DNA of 54,948 nucleotides from contig NZ_VMNW02000059.1 in the NCBI RefSeq assembly GCF_007713735.2, forward strand, positions 1 to 54,948, written 5' to 3'. This document shows, piece by piece, positions 41,067 to 50,436 of the stretch. The number at the start of each line of letters is the position of its first letter. Position 1 is the stretch's first letter. The translations under genes were made by a program, and so were the position numbers. This DNA comes from Amycolatopsis acidicola (GTDB lineage: Bacteria > Actinomycetota > Actinomycetes > Mycobacteriales > Pseudonocardiaceae). The notes under the pieces were generated by a model. The model was not told the DNA's origin. It saw only the letters and a program-made list of their open reading frames with translations, and did no database searches.

Positions 41067-41816
41067 ATGTCACCGTCTCCCCAGCAACGACGTGCAGCGC
41101 GCCACCAGCTCGGTACCGATCCGGACGCGCCCGCGGGCCGGCGCGGGGGGCGCAAGCAGCCGATCACGGTCGACGCCATCATCGCCACCGCGTTCGGCAT
41201 CGTGGAGAAGGAAGGCTACGAAGCGCTGACGATGCGGCGCGTGGCTACAGCGCTGGAGACGGGCCCGTCGTCGCTGTACGCGCACGTGGTCAACAAAGAG
41301 GACCTCGACGAGCTGCTCATCGGGCGGCTGTGCGCCGAAATCGACCTACCCGAGCCGGATCCCGCGCACTGGCGGGCGCAGCTCCTCGACGTCTGCGCCC
41401 AGCTGCGCGACCAATATCTGCGCTACCCGGGAATTTCGCGCGCCGCCTTCGCCTCCGCTCCGTCCAATTTGGACACGCTTCGGGTCAGCGAGGGCGTGCT
41501 CGGCATTCTGCTCGCCGGAGGCGTCGCACCGCAGACAGCGGCTTGGGCGGCCGACTCCCTGATGCTCTACGTGAACGCCTACAGCCTCGAAGTCTCCTTG
41601 GTGCGCGGCAGGGTCGGCCGCGGCGACGACACGTGGGTGGTCAGCCGTGACGAACTGATGCGCCGGTTCGAGAAGCTGCCCGACACCTTCCCGCACACCA
41701 AGCGTTACGCCGCCGAGCTAACGGCGGGCACCGGGCACGACCGCTTCGACTTCACGGTCGGCCTGATGCTCGACGGCCTGCCCGGTGCGCGGAAAGGCCG
41801 CGCTCACTCCTCGTAG
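41067..41816 (+). CDS. TetR/AcrR regulator with a TetR_C_1-type effector domain
   Basis: 249 residues. HTH: IIATAFGIVEKEGYEALTMR, then RVATALETGPSSLYAHVVNK, the YAHV-K form seen in tetracycline-repressor relatives. The C-terminal domain is longer than usual for TetR and fits the TetR_C_1 class. It diverges from the exporter and should bind the three dyads between them. The end overlaps the sugC end by 13 nt (convergent). Confidence 0.9.
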   Translation: MSPSPQQRRAARHQLGTDPDAPAGRRGGRKQPITVDAIIATAFGIVEKEGYEALTMRRVATALETGPSSLYAHVVNKEDLDELLIGRLCAEIDLPEPDPAHWRAQLLDVCAQLRDQYLRYPGISRAAFASAPSNLDTLRVSEGVLGILLAGGVAPQTAAWAADSLMLYVNAYSLEVSLVRGRVGRGDDTWVVSRDELMRRFEKLPDTFPHTKRYAAELTAGTGHDRFDFTVGLMLDGLPGARKGRAHSS

Positions 41817-42973
41817 GTCAGGTTCCGCCCGTCGGACGGGTCGAACAGCTGCACCTTGTCCGGGTCGAACCACACCTCGGCCGATGTGCCGTCGGCGATC
41901 CGTGACGCCGCCGACAACCGGGCCACGATCTGCGCTCCCCCACCCGGCACGTCGTCCGCCCCGGTGTCGGCGGCCAGCTCCGCCAGCTCGGCCGTGCTCG
42001 CCAGCTCGCCTTCCACGGTGAAGTACGCGTACTTCTCCGAGCCCATCGACTCCAGCACGTCCACGTGCGCGGTGAAGGTGACGCCGGGCCGCTCGACCAG
42101 CGCTGCGTCCTCGAAGTGCTCCGGCCGCACACCGGCGATCACGTCCCGCGGGGCGTTCGCCGCTTCGGCGAGGCGGCGCACCCTGTCCGGCAACGCGAAC
42201 GTGCCCAGCGGGCTCTTGAGCTGCCCCTCCTCCAGCGTCCCCGGCACGAAGTTCATCGACGGCGAGCCGATGAACCCGGCCACGAACAGGTTCGCCGGGT
42301 GCTCGTAGAGGAACTGCGGGGTCCCGATCTGCTGCACGTACCCGGCCCGGAGCACCACCACCCTGTCCCCGAGCGTCATCGCCTCCGTCTGGTCGTGCGT
42401 GACGTACAGCGTGGTGGTGCCGAGCTGCTTCTGCAGCTTCGACACCGAGGTGCGCATCTGGCCGCGCAGTTTGGCGTCCAGATTGGACAGTGGCTCGTCC
42501 ATCAGGAACGCCTTGGGGCTGCGCACGATCGCCCGTCCCATCGCCACCCGCTGCCGCTGCCCGCCGGAGAGGTTCGCCGGTTTGCGGTCCAGATGCGGGG
42601 TCAGATCCAGCGTCCGCGCCGCCTCCTCCACCTTCTGCCGCACCGTCGTGTCGTCCACTTTGGCCAGTCGCAGCGGGAAGGCCATGTTCTCCCGCACGCT
42701 CATGTGCGGGTACAGCGCGTAGGACTGGAACACCATCGCGATGTCCCGGTCCTTCGGCGCCTTCTCGTTCATCCGCTGCCCGTCGATGCGCAGCTCGCCC
42801 GAGGAGATGTCCTCCAGGCCCGCCACCATGTTCAGCGTGGTCGACTTCCCGCAGCCGGACGGGCCGACGAGGATGATGAACTCGCCGTCGGCCACCCGCA
42901 GGTCCACTTCGGACACCGCGAGCGCGCCGTCGGGGTAGCGCTTGCTCACCTTGTCGAGGACGATTTCAGCCAT
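41804..42973 (-). CDS. sugC: Trehalose-type ABC importer ATPase (SugC)
   Basis: 389 residues. ABC motifs: Walker A GPSGCGKST, signature LSGGQRQRVAMGRA, Walker B AFLMDEPLSNLDAK, switch TLYVTHDQTEAMTL. The last 130 residues form the TOBE/MalK-type regulatory domain (GVRPEHF). Powers sugar uptake together with the two permeases 5 nt upstream. Order with the three upstream genes matches mycobacterial lpqY-sugA-sugB-sugC. MalK/MsmK-like ATPases are often shared among transporters. Confidence 0.9.
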   Translation of the reverse strand: MAEIVLDKVSKRYPDGALAVSEVDLRVADGEFIILVGPSGCGKSTTLNMVAGLEDISSGELRIDGQRMNEKAPKDRDIAMVFQSYALYPHMSVRENMAFPLRLAKVDDTTVRQKVEEAARTLDLTPHLDRKPANLSGGQRQRVAMGRAIVRSPKAFLMDEPLSNLDAKLRGQMRTSVSKLQKQLGTTTLYVTHDQTEAMTLGDRVVVLRAGYVQQIGTPQFLYEHPANLFVAGFIGSPSMNFVPGTLEEGQLKSPLGTFALPDRVRRLAEAANAPRDVIAGVRPEHFEDAALVERPGVTFTAHVDVLESMGSEKYAYFTVEGELASTAELAELAADTGADDVPGGGAQIVARLSAASRIADGTSAEVWFDPDKVQLFDPSDGRNLTYEE

Positions 42974-42977
42974 GTGA

Positions 42978-43820
42978 CTACCCCTTCACGGCACCGGAGG
43001 TCAGCCCCGCCACGATGCGGCGCTGGAAGAACAACACGAACAGGATGATCGGGATGGTGATCACCACGGCCGCCGCGGAGATCGTCCCGGTCGGGTCCTC
43101 GAACTGGGAGGCCCCGGTGAAGAACGACAACGCGGCCGGCACCGTGCGCGACGCGTTGGTCGACGTCAGCGAGATCGCGAACAGGAAGTCGTTCCAGCAG
43201 AAGATGAACACCAGGATGGCCGTGGTGAACACGCCCGGCGCGGCCAGCGGCGCGATCACCCGCCGGAACGCCTGCCCCGGCGTCGCCCCGTCCATCTTCG
43301 CCGCTTTTTCCAGCTCCCACGGGATTTCGCGGAAGAACGCCGAGAGCGTGTAGATCGCCAGCGGCAGCCCGAAGGTGATGTAGGGCAGGATCAGGCCGAG
43401 CCAGGTGTCGAACAGCCCGAGCGTGCGTTCGATGTTGAACAGCGGGGTGACCAGCGAGACCTGCGGGAACATCGCGATGAGCAACGAGATCCCGACCAGC
43501 AGGCCCTTCCCGGGGAAGTCCAGCCGCGCGATCGCGTAGGCCGCCATCGTGCCCAGCGCCACCGCGATCACGGTGGCGATCAGCGAGATGCCGATCGAGT
43601 TGACCAGCGCCCGGATGAAATCGCTGGTCTGGAAGATGTCGGCGTAGTTCTGGAAAGTCCACGCCCGCGGGATGAACTTGCCGTCGTCGAGGGTGTCCTT
43701 GGTCTTGAACGACAACGACACGATCCACAGCACCGGCACCAGCGCGTAGACCACCACGACGATGTCGATCAGCGTCCAGTTGAGTCTGCGCCTGCCGGTG
43801 ATCGCGCCCTGCATGGCCAT
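42978..43820 (-). CDS. sugB: Sugar ABC importer permease (SugB)
   Basis: 280 residues, six helices, MalG-type. The coupling loop EAA motif is EKAAKMDGATPGQAFRRVIA. The ATG at 43820 overlaps the sugA stop by 1 nt. Forms the membrane channel with SugA. Confidence 0.88.
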   Translation of the reverse strand: MAMQGAITGRRRLNWTLIDIVVVVYALVPVLWIVSLSFKTKDTLDDGKFIPRAWTFQNYADIFQTSDFIRALVNSIGISLIATVIAVALGTMAAYAIARLDFPGKGLLVGISLLIAMFPQVSLVTPLFNIERTLGLFDTWLGLILPYITFGLPLAIYTLSAFFREIPWELEKAAKMDGATPGQAFRRVIAPLAAPGVFTTAILVFIFCWNDFLFAISLTSTNASRTVPAALSFFTGASQFEDPTGTISAAAVVITIPIILFVLFFQRRIVAGLTSGAVKG

Positions 43821-44770
43821 CAGCGCTTCCCCCCGTTGTCACTGCCCGGCGCCGCGGTGCCGAACACCTTGATGAAGATGAACGCGATGATCGCGACCGT
43901 GATGAAGATCAGCACCGACATGGTCGAGCCGATCCCGAGGTTGAGTCCCTTCAACAGGTTGTTGTAGGTCTGCATGGACACCGACGACGTGTCGTTCGCA
44001 CCGTTGGTGAGCACGTAGATGTTGTCGAAGATGCGGAACGCGTCGAGCGTGCGGAACAACAGCGCCACCAGGATCGCCGGTTTCATCACCGGCACCATCA
44101 CCTTCGTGAACCGCTGCCACGCGTTCGCCCCGTCCACCGCCGCCGCCTTGAGCAGGTCGTCCGGCACCAGCGCCAGTCCCGCCATCAGCAGCAGCGCCAT
44201 GAACGGCGTCGTCTTCCACACCTCGGCCAGGATGATGATCGCCAGCGACGGCAGGTACTGCGTCAGCGGCGCCGAGTCCGGGGCGACCAGGTTGGCCAGG
44301 TACCCGGTGTCCGGGGTCCAGGCGTAGTACCACGAGAACGCCGCCACCACGGTCACGATCCCGTACGGGATCAGGGAAACCGTGCGCACCAGCCCGCGCC
44401 CGACGATCGTGCGGTGCATGATCAGCGCCAGCAGCATGCCCAGCGCCAGCTCGATCACCACGGACACGACGGTGATCAGCATCGTGGTGCCGAACGCCGT
44501 CCACCAGTAGGAGTTCGTCAGCACGGTCGCGTAGTTCGCCAGCCCGATGAACTCCCGCTGCGCGGGGAACCTCAGGTCGTAGCGCTGCAGCGAAAGCCAG
44601 ATCGAGTAGACGATCGGGTACCCGGTGACCGCGACCATCACGATCGCCGCCGGGGCGCACAGCAGCAGCCCGAGCCTGCGCTCCGCCCGCTTGCCCTCGC
44701 TCAGCGGGGGTTTGCCCTTCTTCGCCGGCGCCGCCGTGGCAGCCGGGGTTTCCGTCGCGGCGTGACTCAC
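43820..44770 (-). CDS. sugA: Sugar ABC importer permease (SugA)
   Basis: 316 residues, six helices, MalF-type without the large periplasmic loop. The N-terminus is Ala/Lys-rich (TAAPAKKGKPPLSEGKRAE). EAA motif: LLKAAAVDGANAWQRFTKVM. Its start overlaps the lpqY stop by 4 nt. Partner of SugB and SugC. Confidence 0.88.
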   Translation of the reverse strand: MSHAATETPAATAAPAKKGKPPLSEGKRAERRLGLLLCAPAAIVMVAVTGYPIVYSIWLSLQRYDLRFPAQREFIGLANYATVLTNSYWWTAFGTTMLITVVSVVIELALGMLLALIMHRTIVGRGLVRTVSLIPYGIVTVVAAFSWYYAWTPDTGYLANLVAPDSAPLTQYLPSLAIIILAEVWKTTPFMALLLMAGLALVPDDLLKAAAVDGANAWQRFTKVMVPVMKPAILVALLFRTLDAFRIFDNIYVLTNGANDTSSVSMQTYNNLLKGLNLGIGSTMSVLIFITVAIIAFIFIKVFGTAAPGSDNGGKR

Positions 44771-46068
44771 GGGATCACTCCTTTCGACTGGAGCGCATCG
44801 GAAAGCCTGCTGCGCAACTCATCGGCGGTGGACTGCGGATCGATCTTCGACGGTGGCGAGAGCACCTTCGAGATCACCGTGGAGAGGCTCTGGTACGCCG
44901 GGGTCAGCGGGCGCACCGCGGCGTCCTTCAGCGCGGCGAGAATGGTGTCACGCATGGGATAGGCCGTGTCCATACTCGGGTTGTTCTTGGCGTCCACCGG
45001 TTTGCCCGGGTCGAGCGGCGTGGTGTCGCTGTAGATCGACTCGATACTCGGCGGCACGCCGTCCTTGACCGCGGAGAACTTCTGGTTTTCCTTGTTGCGC
45101 AAGCACAACGCGGCTTCGAAAGCCTCCGGCTTGTGCGGCGAGTACGCGCTGACGGCGAGGTCGTAGCCGCCGATCGTGGTCTTCGCCGCGGTGCCGGCGT
45201 TCACCGCCGGGTAGGTGGCCCATTTGAAATGCGCCAGGTCGTCGGCCGACTTTTCCTTGGCGTAGGAGGCATAGACGAACGGCCAGTTGAGTTCGAAGGC
45301 GCCGTTGCCGCGCTCGAACGCCTGCCGCGTCTCGTCCTCCTTCGAGTTCGTCAGCGACGGGTCGGTGATTCCGTTCGACGTGACGTCCTTGAGCACCTGC
45401 AACGCCTGCACCGCGCCGGCGTCCATCACGACGGACTTCCCGTCGTCGGACAGGATGTGCCCGCCCGCGGATTCGACGAGGGTGTTGTAGACGACCACGA
45501 GACCCTCGTACTGGGCGCCGGTGAACAGGATGTTGTGCGGTTTGCCCTGCGCCTTGAGCTGCTCGGCCTCGCTGATCATGTCCGACCACGTCGCAGGCGG
45601 CGACGGGGTGATCCGGTCGTCGTACCAGAGGAGCTGGACGTTGGTGTTCTTCGTCGCCGCGTAGAGTTTTCCGTTCCACTCGGCGGTTTCCAGCGGCCCC
45701 GGGAGCACGCCTTCGGTCGCGGCGGACTTGTCGGCGCCCGTCCATTCCTCGACCCAGCCCGCTTCGGCGAACTCCGGCACCCAGGTCACGTCGAGGCCGA
45801 GAATGTCCATCCCGCTGTCACCGGCGGCCAGCCTGCGCACCATCTGCTGGCGCTGGTCGTCCGCGCCGCGCTGCAGTTTGTTGTAGACGATGTGATAGCG
45901 GCCTGCCGCCTGCGCGTTGCAGTTGTCCACCACGGTCTGGAAGGTGTCTTCCGGCGCGTAGTAGAGGTTGATCGTGGTCCCGCTCTGCGAGCTGCACGCG
46001 GTGAGCAGGCCGGCGGCGAAGACTCCGGCCCCCAGCACCGCCACGCCCCGCCGCCTCGGGCTCCCCAT
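44767..46068 (-). CDS. lpqY: Substrate-binding lipoprotein of the trehalose-type importer (LpqY)
   Basis: 433 residues. A lipoprotein signal peptide ends in the lipobox LLTAC (Cys25). The mature part is an extracellular solute-binding protein family 1 fold: YYAPEDTFQTVVDNCN, GMDILGLDVTWVPEFAEAGW, AATKNTNVQLLWYDD, FELNWPFVYASY. In mycobacteria LpqY binds trehalose for recycling. Trehalose specificity here is inferred from operon order and neighbouring genes, not from residues. A general stress protein gene lies 125 nt upstream on the same strand, as in mycobacteria. Confidence 0.88.
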   Translation of the reverse strand: MGSPRRRGVAVLGAGVFAAGLLTACSSQSGTTINLYYAPEDTFQTVVDNCNAQAAGRYHIVYNKLQRGADDQRQQMVRRLAAGDSGMDILGLDVTWVPEFAEAGWVEEWTGADKSAATEGVLPGPLETAEWNGKLYAATKNTNVQLLWYDDRITPSPPATWSDMISEAEQLKAQGKPHNILFTGAQYEGLVVVYNTLVESAGGHILSDDGKSVVMDAGAVQALQVLKDVTSNGITDPSLTNSKEDETRQAFERGNGAFELNWPFVYASYAKEKSADDLAHFKWATYPAVNAGTAAKTTIGGYDLAVSAYSPHKPEAFEAALCLRNKENQKFSAVKDGVPPSIESIYSDTTPLDPGKPVDAKNNPSMDTAYPMRDTILAALKDAAVRPLTPAYQSLSTVISKVLSPPSKIDPQSTADELRSRLSDALQSKGVIP

Positions 46069-46193
46069 CCAAGTCCTCCTTCACCCGACGCACGCCAGGC
46101 GAGAACCGCAATGCACGCCGGTGTGCTTGTGGATCGGTGGGGACCAAACTTATTCCGGCGGGTGATCGCCCGCAAGCGAATGCGGCGCCCGGT

Positions 46194-46727
46194 TCAGCCG
46201 GTTGACCCGGATGGCCGCATCGCGAGCTTGGCGAGCAGATCGCGGCCCTGCTCGGCGTTGCGCGGCTGGCACAGCACGTCGTACCGGCCGGCGACGAGCT
46301 GGCTCGCGGAGGAGAAGTCGTGGCGGCCGCGCGTCATCGCGTAGGCGCCGGCGGCGAGCACCACGCCGAACACCATGCCGGCGACCAGACCGACCAGCGC
46401 CGGCTGGTAGGTGACGCCGTTGCTCGGGTTGAAGAAGCTCAGCAGGATGCCGACCAGCAGCCCGAACCAGCCGCCGGAAACCGCGCCGCTGCCCAGCGCC
46501 TTGCCCCAGGACAGCCTGCCGATGACGCGTTCCACGAGCATCAGGTCCACCCCGACGATCGTGACGTCCTCGACCGTGAAGTCCTGCTTGGCCAGATGCT
46601 CCACCGCGCCCTGCGCCTCGGCGTAGGTCGAATACGAGCCGATCGGCCAGCCGCTGGGCGGGGTCGGCATCCGCGGCAGTCCCTGCTGGGATCGTCCTGC
46701 TGAGGAAAACGGGCCGGTCACGGTCAT
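46194..46727 (-). CDS. General stress protein-like membrane protein (Rv1234-like)
   Basis: 177 residues from the ATG at 46727. An N-terminal GSP17M-type domain (SYSTYAEAQGAVEHL, FTVEDVTIVGVDLMLVERV) is followed by two glycine-rich membrane helices (GGWFGLLVGILLSFF and VGLVAGMVFGVVLAAGAYAM) and a short C-terminal segment. Function unknown. It keeps the place of Rv1234 beside lpqY. Confidence 0.82.
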   Translation of the reverse strand: MTVTGPFSSAGRSQQGLPRMPTPPSGWPIGSYSTYAEAQGAVEHLAKQDFTVEDVTIVGVDLMLVERVIGRLSWGKALGSGAVSGGWFGLLVGILLSFFNPSNGVTYQPALVGLVAGMVFGVVLAAGAYAMTRGRHDFSSASQLVAGRYDVLCQPRNAEQGRDLLAKLAMRPSGSTG

Positions 46728-46827
46728 CACCTGTGCTGTTCGCTCGGTCGGGCTTGCTCGCTGTCAAGCACTAGGAAACCACGCGAACCCGGCAGCCGGT
46801 CACCCCATCCGGGACTGTTTTCGAGGA

Positions 46828-48024
46828 TCAGCCCTTGGAGCGATATTCGCGCAGGAGGCCGCGGCTGATGATGGTCTTCTGGATCTCGCTGGTGCCCTCG
46901 CCGATCAGCAGGAACGGGGCCTCGCGCATCAGGCGCTCGATCTCGTATTCCTTGCTGTAGCCGTAACCGCCGTGAATGCGGAACGCCTCCTGCGTGACCT
47001 CCGCGCAATACTCCGACGCGATCAGCTTCGCCATCCCCGCCGCCACGTCATTGCGCTCACCGGTGTCCTTCAACCGCGCCGCGTTGACCATCATCAGATG
47101 CGCGGCCTCGACCTTCGTGGCCATCTCCGCCAGCTTGAACGCGATCGCCTGATGCTCCGCGATCGCCTTGCCGAAGGTCTTGCGCTGCTGGGCGTACTCG
47201 ATCGCCAGCTCGAACGAGCGGATCGCGATCCCGCACGCCCGCGCCGACACGTTCACCCGGCCGACCTCGATCCCGTCCATCATGAACGAAAATCCCTTAC
47301 CCGGGGCCTCGCCGAGCACCTGGGCGGCCGGGATACGGAAACCGTCGAACACCGCCTCCGTGGTGTCCACGCCCTTGTAGCCCATCTTGTCGATCTTGCC
47401 GGGGATGGTCAGGCCCGGCAGCACCTCACCGAACCCCTCGGGCTTCTCCACCAGGAACGTGGTCAGGTTCTGGTGCGCCTTGTCCGCGCCCTCGTCGGTC
47501 TTCACCAGCAACGCGATCAGGTTCGACGAACCACCGTTGGTCAGCCACATCTTCGACCCGTCGATCACATAATCGTCACCGTCACGCTTCGCGCGGGTCT
47601 TGATCGCCGCCACGTCCGAGCCCAGATCCGGCTCCGACATCGAGAACGAACCGCGGATCTCCCCCGCCGCCATCTTCGGCAGGTACTTGCGCTTCTGCTC
47701 CTCGGTGCCGTGCCGGGAAATCATGTGCGCCACGATGAAATGCGTGTTGATCACACCCGACACGCTCATCCACCCACGCGCGATCTCCTCCACCACCAGC
47801 GCGTAGGTCAGCAGCGACTCCCCCAGCCCGCCGTACTCCTCCGGGATGGTGATCCCGAACAGGCCCATCTCCTTCATGCCCTCGACGATCTCCGCCGGAT
47901 AGGCGTCGGCATGCTCCAGCTCCTGGGCGTGCGGGATGATCTCCTTGTCCACGAACGAACGGACCGTGGAGAGGATCTCGGACTGCACGTCGGTGAGACC
48001 GTGCGTCTGGGCCAGGCGGGCCAT
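46828..48024 (-). CDS. Acyl-CoA dehydrogenase
   Basis: 398 residues, full length. FAD/substrate motifs: GSFSMSEPDLGSDVAA, KMWLTNGGSSN, the catalytic-base region ending REAPFLLIGEGTSEIQK with the Glu in the GEGTSEI loop region, and IHGGYGYSKEYEIERLMR. It oxidises an acyl-CoA to the enoyl-CoA with electron transfer to ETF. The ATG has CAGGAGT upstream. Substrate chain length is not evident. It stands alone; its promoter region contains the palindrome AGGAGT-ATG-ACTCCT at 48061-48075. Confidence 0.94.
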   Translation of the reverse strand: MARLAQTHGLTDVQSEILSTVRSFVDKEIIPHAQELEHADAYPAEIVEGMKEMGLFGITIPEEYGGLGESLLTYALVVEEIARGWMSVSGVINTHFIVAHMISRHGTEEQKRKYLPKMAAGEIRGSFSMSEPDLGSDVAAIKTRAKRDGDDYVIDGSKMWLTNGGSSNLIALLVKTDEGADKAHQNLTTFLVEKPEGFGEVLPGLTIPGKIDKMGYKGVDTTEAVFDGFRIPAAQVLGEAPGKGFSFMMDGIEVGRVNVSARACGIAIRSFELAIEYAQQRKTFGKAIAEHQAIAFKLAEMATKVEAAHLMMVNAARLKDTGERNDVAAGMAKLIASEYCAEVTQEAFRIHGGYGYSKEYEIERLMREAPFLLIGEGTSEIQKTIISRGLLREYRSKG

Positions 48025-48060
48025 GCATGACTCCTGTGTCGTGGCGCGGATCGGTTACCG

Positions 48061-48075
48061 AGGAGTATGACTCCT
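48061..48075. promoter_or_regulatory. Palindrome upstream of the acyl-CoA dehydrogenase gene
   Basis: AGGAGT-n3-ACTCCT, a perfect 6-bp dyad 37 nt upstream of the start codon. Possible operator; the regulator is unknown. Confidence 0.45.
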
Positions 48076-48102
48076 GCCAGGGCTCTCCCGCTATGAGAAC
48101 CC

Positions 48103-48609
48103 TCACGAGGCGCGCTGACGCCGCCTACCGGCCCCGATCAGGAACGCGGCCACGATCGGCACGACGACGAGGGCCCCGCCGACCACCCGGAAGGTCCACG
48201 AGTTGGAGAACTTGAACACCGACGCCGTCGTGCCGGTGCGCGCGTTGAAGTAGGTGTTGTCGCCGCCGGAGCACGTGACCTTGCCGGAGCCCGGCCCGAC
48301 CTCGGCGTAACGGTGCACCGAGAGGGTGCGCTTCGACTGGTTCGGCACCGGCACCCGCTGCCCGTTCACGTCGCAGAAGCCGGTGTGCGTGGTCGACGGG
48401 TTGTCGATGACGAGCGTGCCACCGGTCCACTGGTAGGTGGCCGCGGGCGAGGTCCGCTGGCTGCCCGTGGAGCTCTGGATGCGCGTCGAGCCGAACGAAC
48501 CCCACGCGTACAGCGCGATGTTCACGATCAGGAAGAACACCGCGATGCCGACCAGGACCTTGCCGTAGCCGGGCAGTTTGCCGAACCGGTTGCCGAGATT
48601 TTCCGTCAT
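48103..48609 (-). CDS. Membrane protein of the type VII-like cassette
   Basis: 168 residues from the ATG at 48609. One helix near the start (YGKVLVGIAVFFLIVNIALY) and one near the end (VVGGALVVVPIVAAFLIGA) flank a 100-residue outer domain with two cysteines (HTGFCDVNG, KVTCSGGDN) that may form a disulfide. Unrecognised. It is last in a five-gene cassette and starts 1 nt after the lipoprotein stop. Confidence 0.7.
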   Translation of the reverse strand: MTENLGNRFGKLPGYGKVLVGIAVFFLIVNIALYAWGSFGSTRIQSSTGSQRTSPAATYQWTGGTLVIDNPSTTHTGFCDVNGQRVPVPNQSKRTLSVHRYAEVGPGSGKVTCSGGDNTYFNARTGTTASVFKFSNSWTFRVVGGALVVVPIVAAFLIGAGRRRQRAS

Positions 48610-48610
48610 G

Positions 48611-49099
48611 TCACTTCCCCGCGCGTTCGATGATCGTCGTGGCCAGCGGCTGGACGGCCGCGCAGCCGGCGTCGGAGTACGACTGCCGCGTGATGCCGAG
48701 CAGGTAGCCGCCCATGTCGGCGTCGAGCTCGCAGCGGGAGCCGGACTCCCGCGCGACGTAGACCTGACGGCCTGCCAGCGAAAGCGTCCGTTGCGCCGTG
48801 CCCGCGATCGCCGCCGTCGACGCCGGCTGCCACACCCGCACGTCGATGTTCTCGTAGTCGAGGCCCTGCGGATGCCAGGTGCATTCCCGCTTGGCCGAAT
48901 CACTGGATTCCTTGTGCTCCACCGGTTTTCCGGGGAACAGCTGCGCCGCCTCGGCTTCCGTGACGAGCGAGCAGATGTCGATCGCCTGCCAGTTCGCCGT
49001 CGCGCTCGAAGGGGCCGCCGCTTGCTGCTCCTGTCCGCCACCGCAAGCGGTGACCGCGAACAGGAGCAGCCCGCCTGCCAGAACCGCCGTCCTGCCCAT
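48611..49099 (-). CDS. DUF3558 lipoprotein
   Basis: 162 residues. A lipoprotein signal ends with AVTACGGG (lipobox Cys19). The mature domain has the DUF3558 pattern: DICSLVTEAEAAQLFPG, a central RECTWHP, and late cysteines (SRCELDAD, DAGCAAV). Members are often encoded next to ESX/type VII substrates in Pseudonocardiaceae. The ATG overlaps the upstream stop by 1 nt. Confidence 0.82.
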   Translation of the reverse strand: MGRTAVLAGGLLLFAVTACGGGQEQQAAAPSSATANWQAIDICSLVTEAEAAQLFPGKPVEHKESSDSAKRECTWHPQGLDYENIDVRVWQPASTAAIAGTAQRTLSLAGRQVYVARESGSRCELDADMGGYLLGITRQSYSDAGCAAVQPLATTIIERAGK

Positions 49100-49578
49100 C
49101 AGCGGAACCGGTTTTCGAAGACGCTGAACCCGCCGTCCTCACCGTCGTCGTCGCCACGGGAGGCGGCCGACCGGGACGCGACGATGTCCTCCGGCGTGGC
49201 GCCCTCCTCCAGATCCGCGACGATCTGGCGCACCACGGTCGGGTCCACGCGCGCGCCGGCGTCCACATAGGCCTGCACGACGTCGGGGTTCGAAAACGCC
49301 CGCCCCTCGGCGATGTCGCGCCAGCTGAACCGGCCGCGGTCGACGAGTTCTTTCAACTGCCGCAACGATTCCGGGGCCCGCGGATGCTCCGCGGCCTGCC
49401 GCAGCCGGTCGACTTCCTCGTCCGAGGGCCTGCGCTCGGTCACGCGAACCTTGTTGGCGCGGGCGATGGCGGAGTCGGCCAGCGACTTGATCCCGTCCAG
49501 CTCGCTTTCCAGGCGCCGCATGGTCGGCGTCTTCCAGTTCGCCGGATCGCGCGGCGCCGTCTTCCTGTCACTGTCCAT
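49099..49578 (-). CDS. Soluble helical protein of the cassette, unrecognised
   Basis: 159 residues, highly charged, mostly helical (LESELDGIKSLADSAIARAN, EEVDRLRQAAEHPRAPESLR), ending in an acidic glycine-rich tail (RGDDDGEDGG). Has a repeated-helix feel (VVQAYVDAGARVDP, VVRQIVADLEEGATPED). No family recognised. It overlaps the WXG-like gene by 11 nt and so must be co-expressed; a chaperone for the secreted protein is one guess. Confidence 0.65.
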   Translation of the reverse strand: MDSDRKTAPRDPANWKTPTMRRLESELDGIKSLADSAIARANKVRVTERRPSDEEVDRLRQAAEHPRAPESLRQLKELVDRGRFSWRDIAEGRAFSNPDVVQAYVDAGARVDPTVVRQIVADLEEGATPEDIVASRSAASRGDDDGEDGGFSVFENRFR

Positions 49579-50425
49579 TCGGAACCTTCGCCTTGGAGAT
49601 CGTGTCCAGGTCGCCCTGCAGCTGCTTCGTGCCGTCCTTGAAGTCCTGCTTGGCCTGGTTGACGTCCTGGGTGCCCTGGTGGAACTGGCGCCCGACGGCG
49701 ACCGCGTCGTTCCCGCTCTGGATGCTCGGGATCTGCTTGATCGCCTCCCCGATCTCCTTGCAGCCCTCGAAGAACGCCTTGGCCGAGTCGACGATCTTCG
49801 TGATCGTGTCCTGCAGGTCGAGTATCGCCTGCACGAGCTTGACGACCTCCTCGATCTCGCTGACGATCGGCACCTTGCCCTGGAAGACGTCGATCACCGC
49901 GTCGGCGCCCGCCTTCGCCCAGCCACCACCGGGAATCAGCTTGGTCGCCAGGTTCTCCAGCTTGTGGATCAGGCTCTGCAGGAGTTTGACCGCGGCCTGC
50001 GCGACGCGGATCGACTGGTCCGCGAGTACGTCGAAACCCTTCTTCACGAACCGGCAGGCTTCCGCCGTCGCGTAGCAGCCGGCGAACCAGTCACCCTTGA
50101 TGTAGACGATCTCGAACGCGTCCGCGGCGCGGCCGTGTGTCCAATGTGTCCGGAGGTCGTCCGCGTTGTGCGTCAGGTTGTCCGAGATGTTCTCGATCGC
50201 GGTGGCGACCGTGTTCCACGCTTCCCCGTTGGCGCGGATGCGGTTGAAGTCGCCGGTCAGCGGTTCGATCAGCTCGGTGAACATGTCCTTGCCGCGGACC
50301 TGTTCGTAGACCCAGTTGATCGCCTGGACGTCCGGGGCGAGGTTGTCGAGCTGGTCGGCGAGGCTGTCGGTCCCGACCTCGGGCGGCTCGAGCTTGAGCT
50401 CGGTCTTGTCGGCGTAAGTCGTCAT
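49568..50425 (-). CDS. WXG100-like type VII secretion substrate, long form
   Basis: 285 residues, all-helical with no signal peptide. Residues 65-110 hold a helix-turn-helix hairpin with HWTHGRAADAF, a WxxG form of the WXG motif. The remainder (KLVQAILDLQDTITKIVDSA, FHQGTQDVNQAKQDFKDGTK) is coiled-coil-like. No enzymatic or toxin domain is visible at the C-terminus. It follows a small partner gene by 11 nt, as WXG pairs do. Confidence 0.72.
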   Translation of the reverse strand: MTTYADKTELKLEPPEVGTDSLADQLDNLAPDVQAINWVYEQVRGKDMFTELIEPLTGDFNRIRANGEAWNTVATAIENISDNLTHNADDLRTHWTHGRAADAFEIVYIKGDWFAGCYATAEACRFVKKGFDVLADQSIRVAQAAVKLLQSLIHKLENLATKLIPGGGWAKAGADAVIDVFQGKVPIVSEIEEVVKLVQAILDLQDTITKIVDSAKAFFEGCKEIGEAIKQIPSIQSGNDAVAVGRQFHQGTQDVNQAKQDFKDGTKQLQGDLDTISKAKVPNGQ

Positions 50426-50436
50426 CCCGGGGCCCG

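Noticed and set aside
49568..50425. Polymorphic toxin
   Set aside because: The C-terminal part is helical and lacks a recognisable toxin domain, and no clear immunity gene follows.
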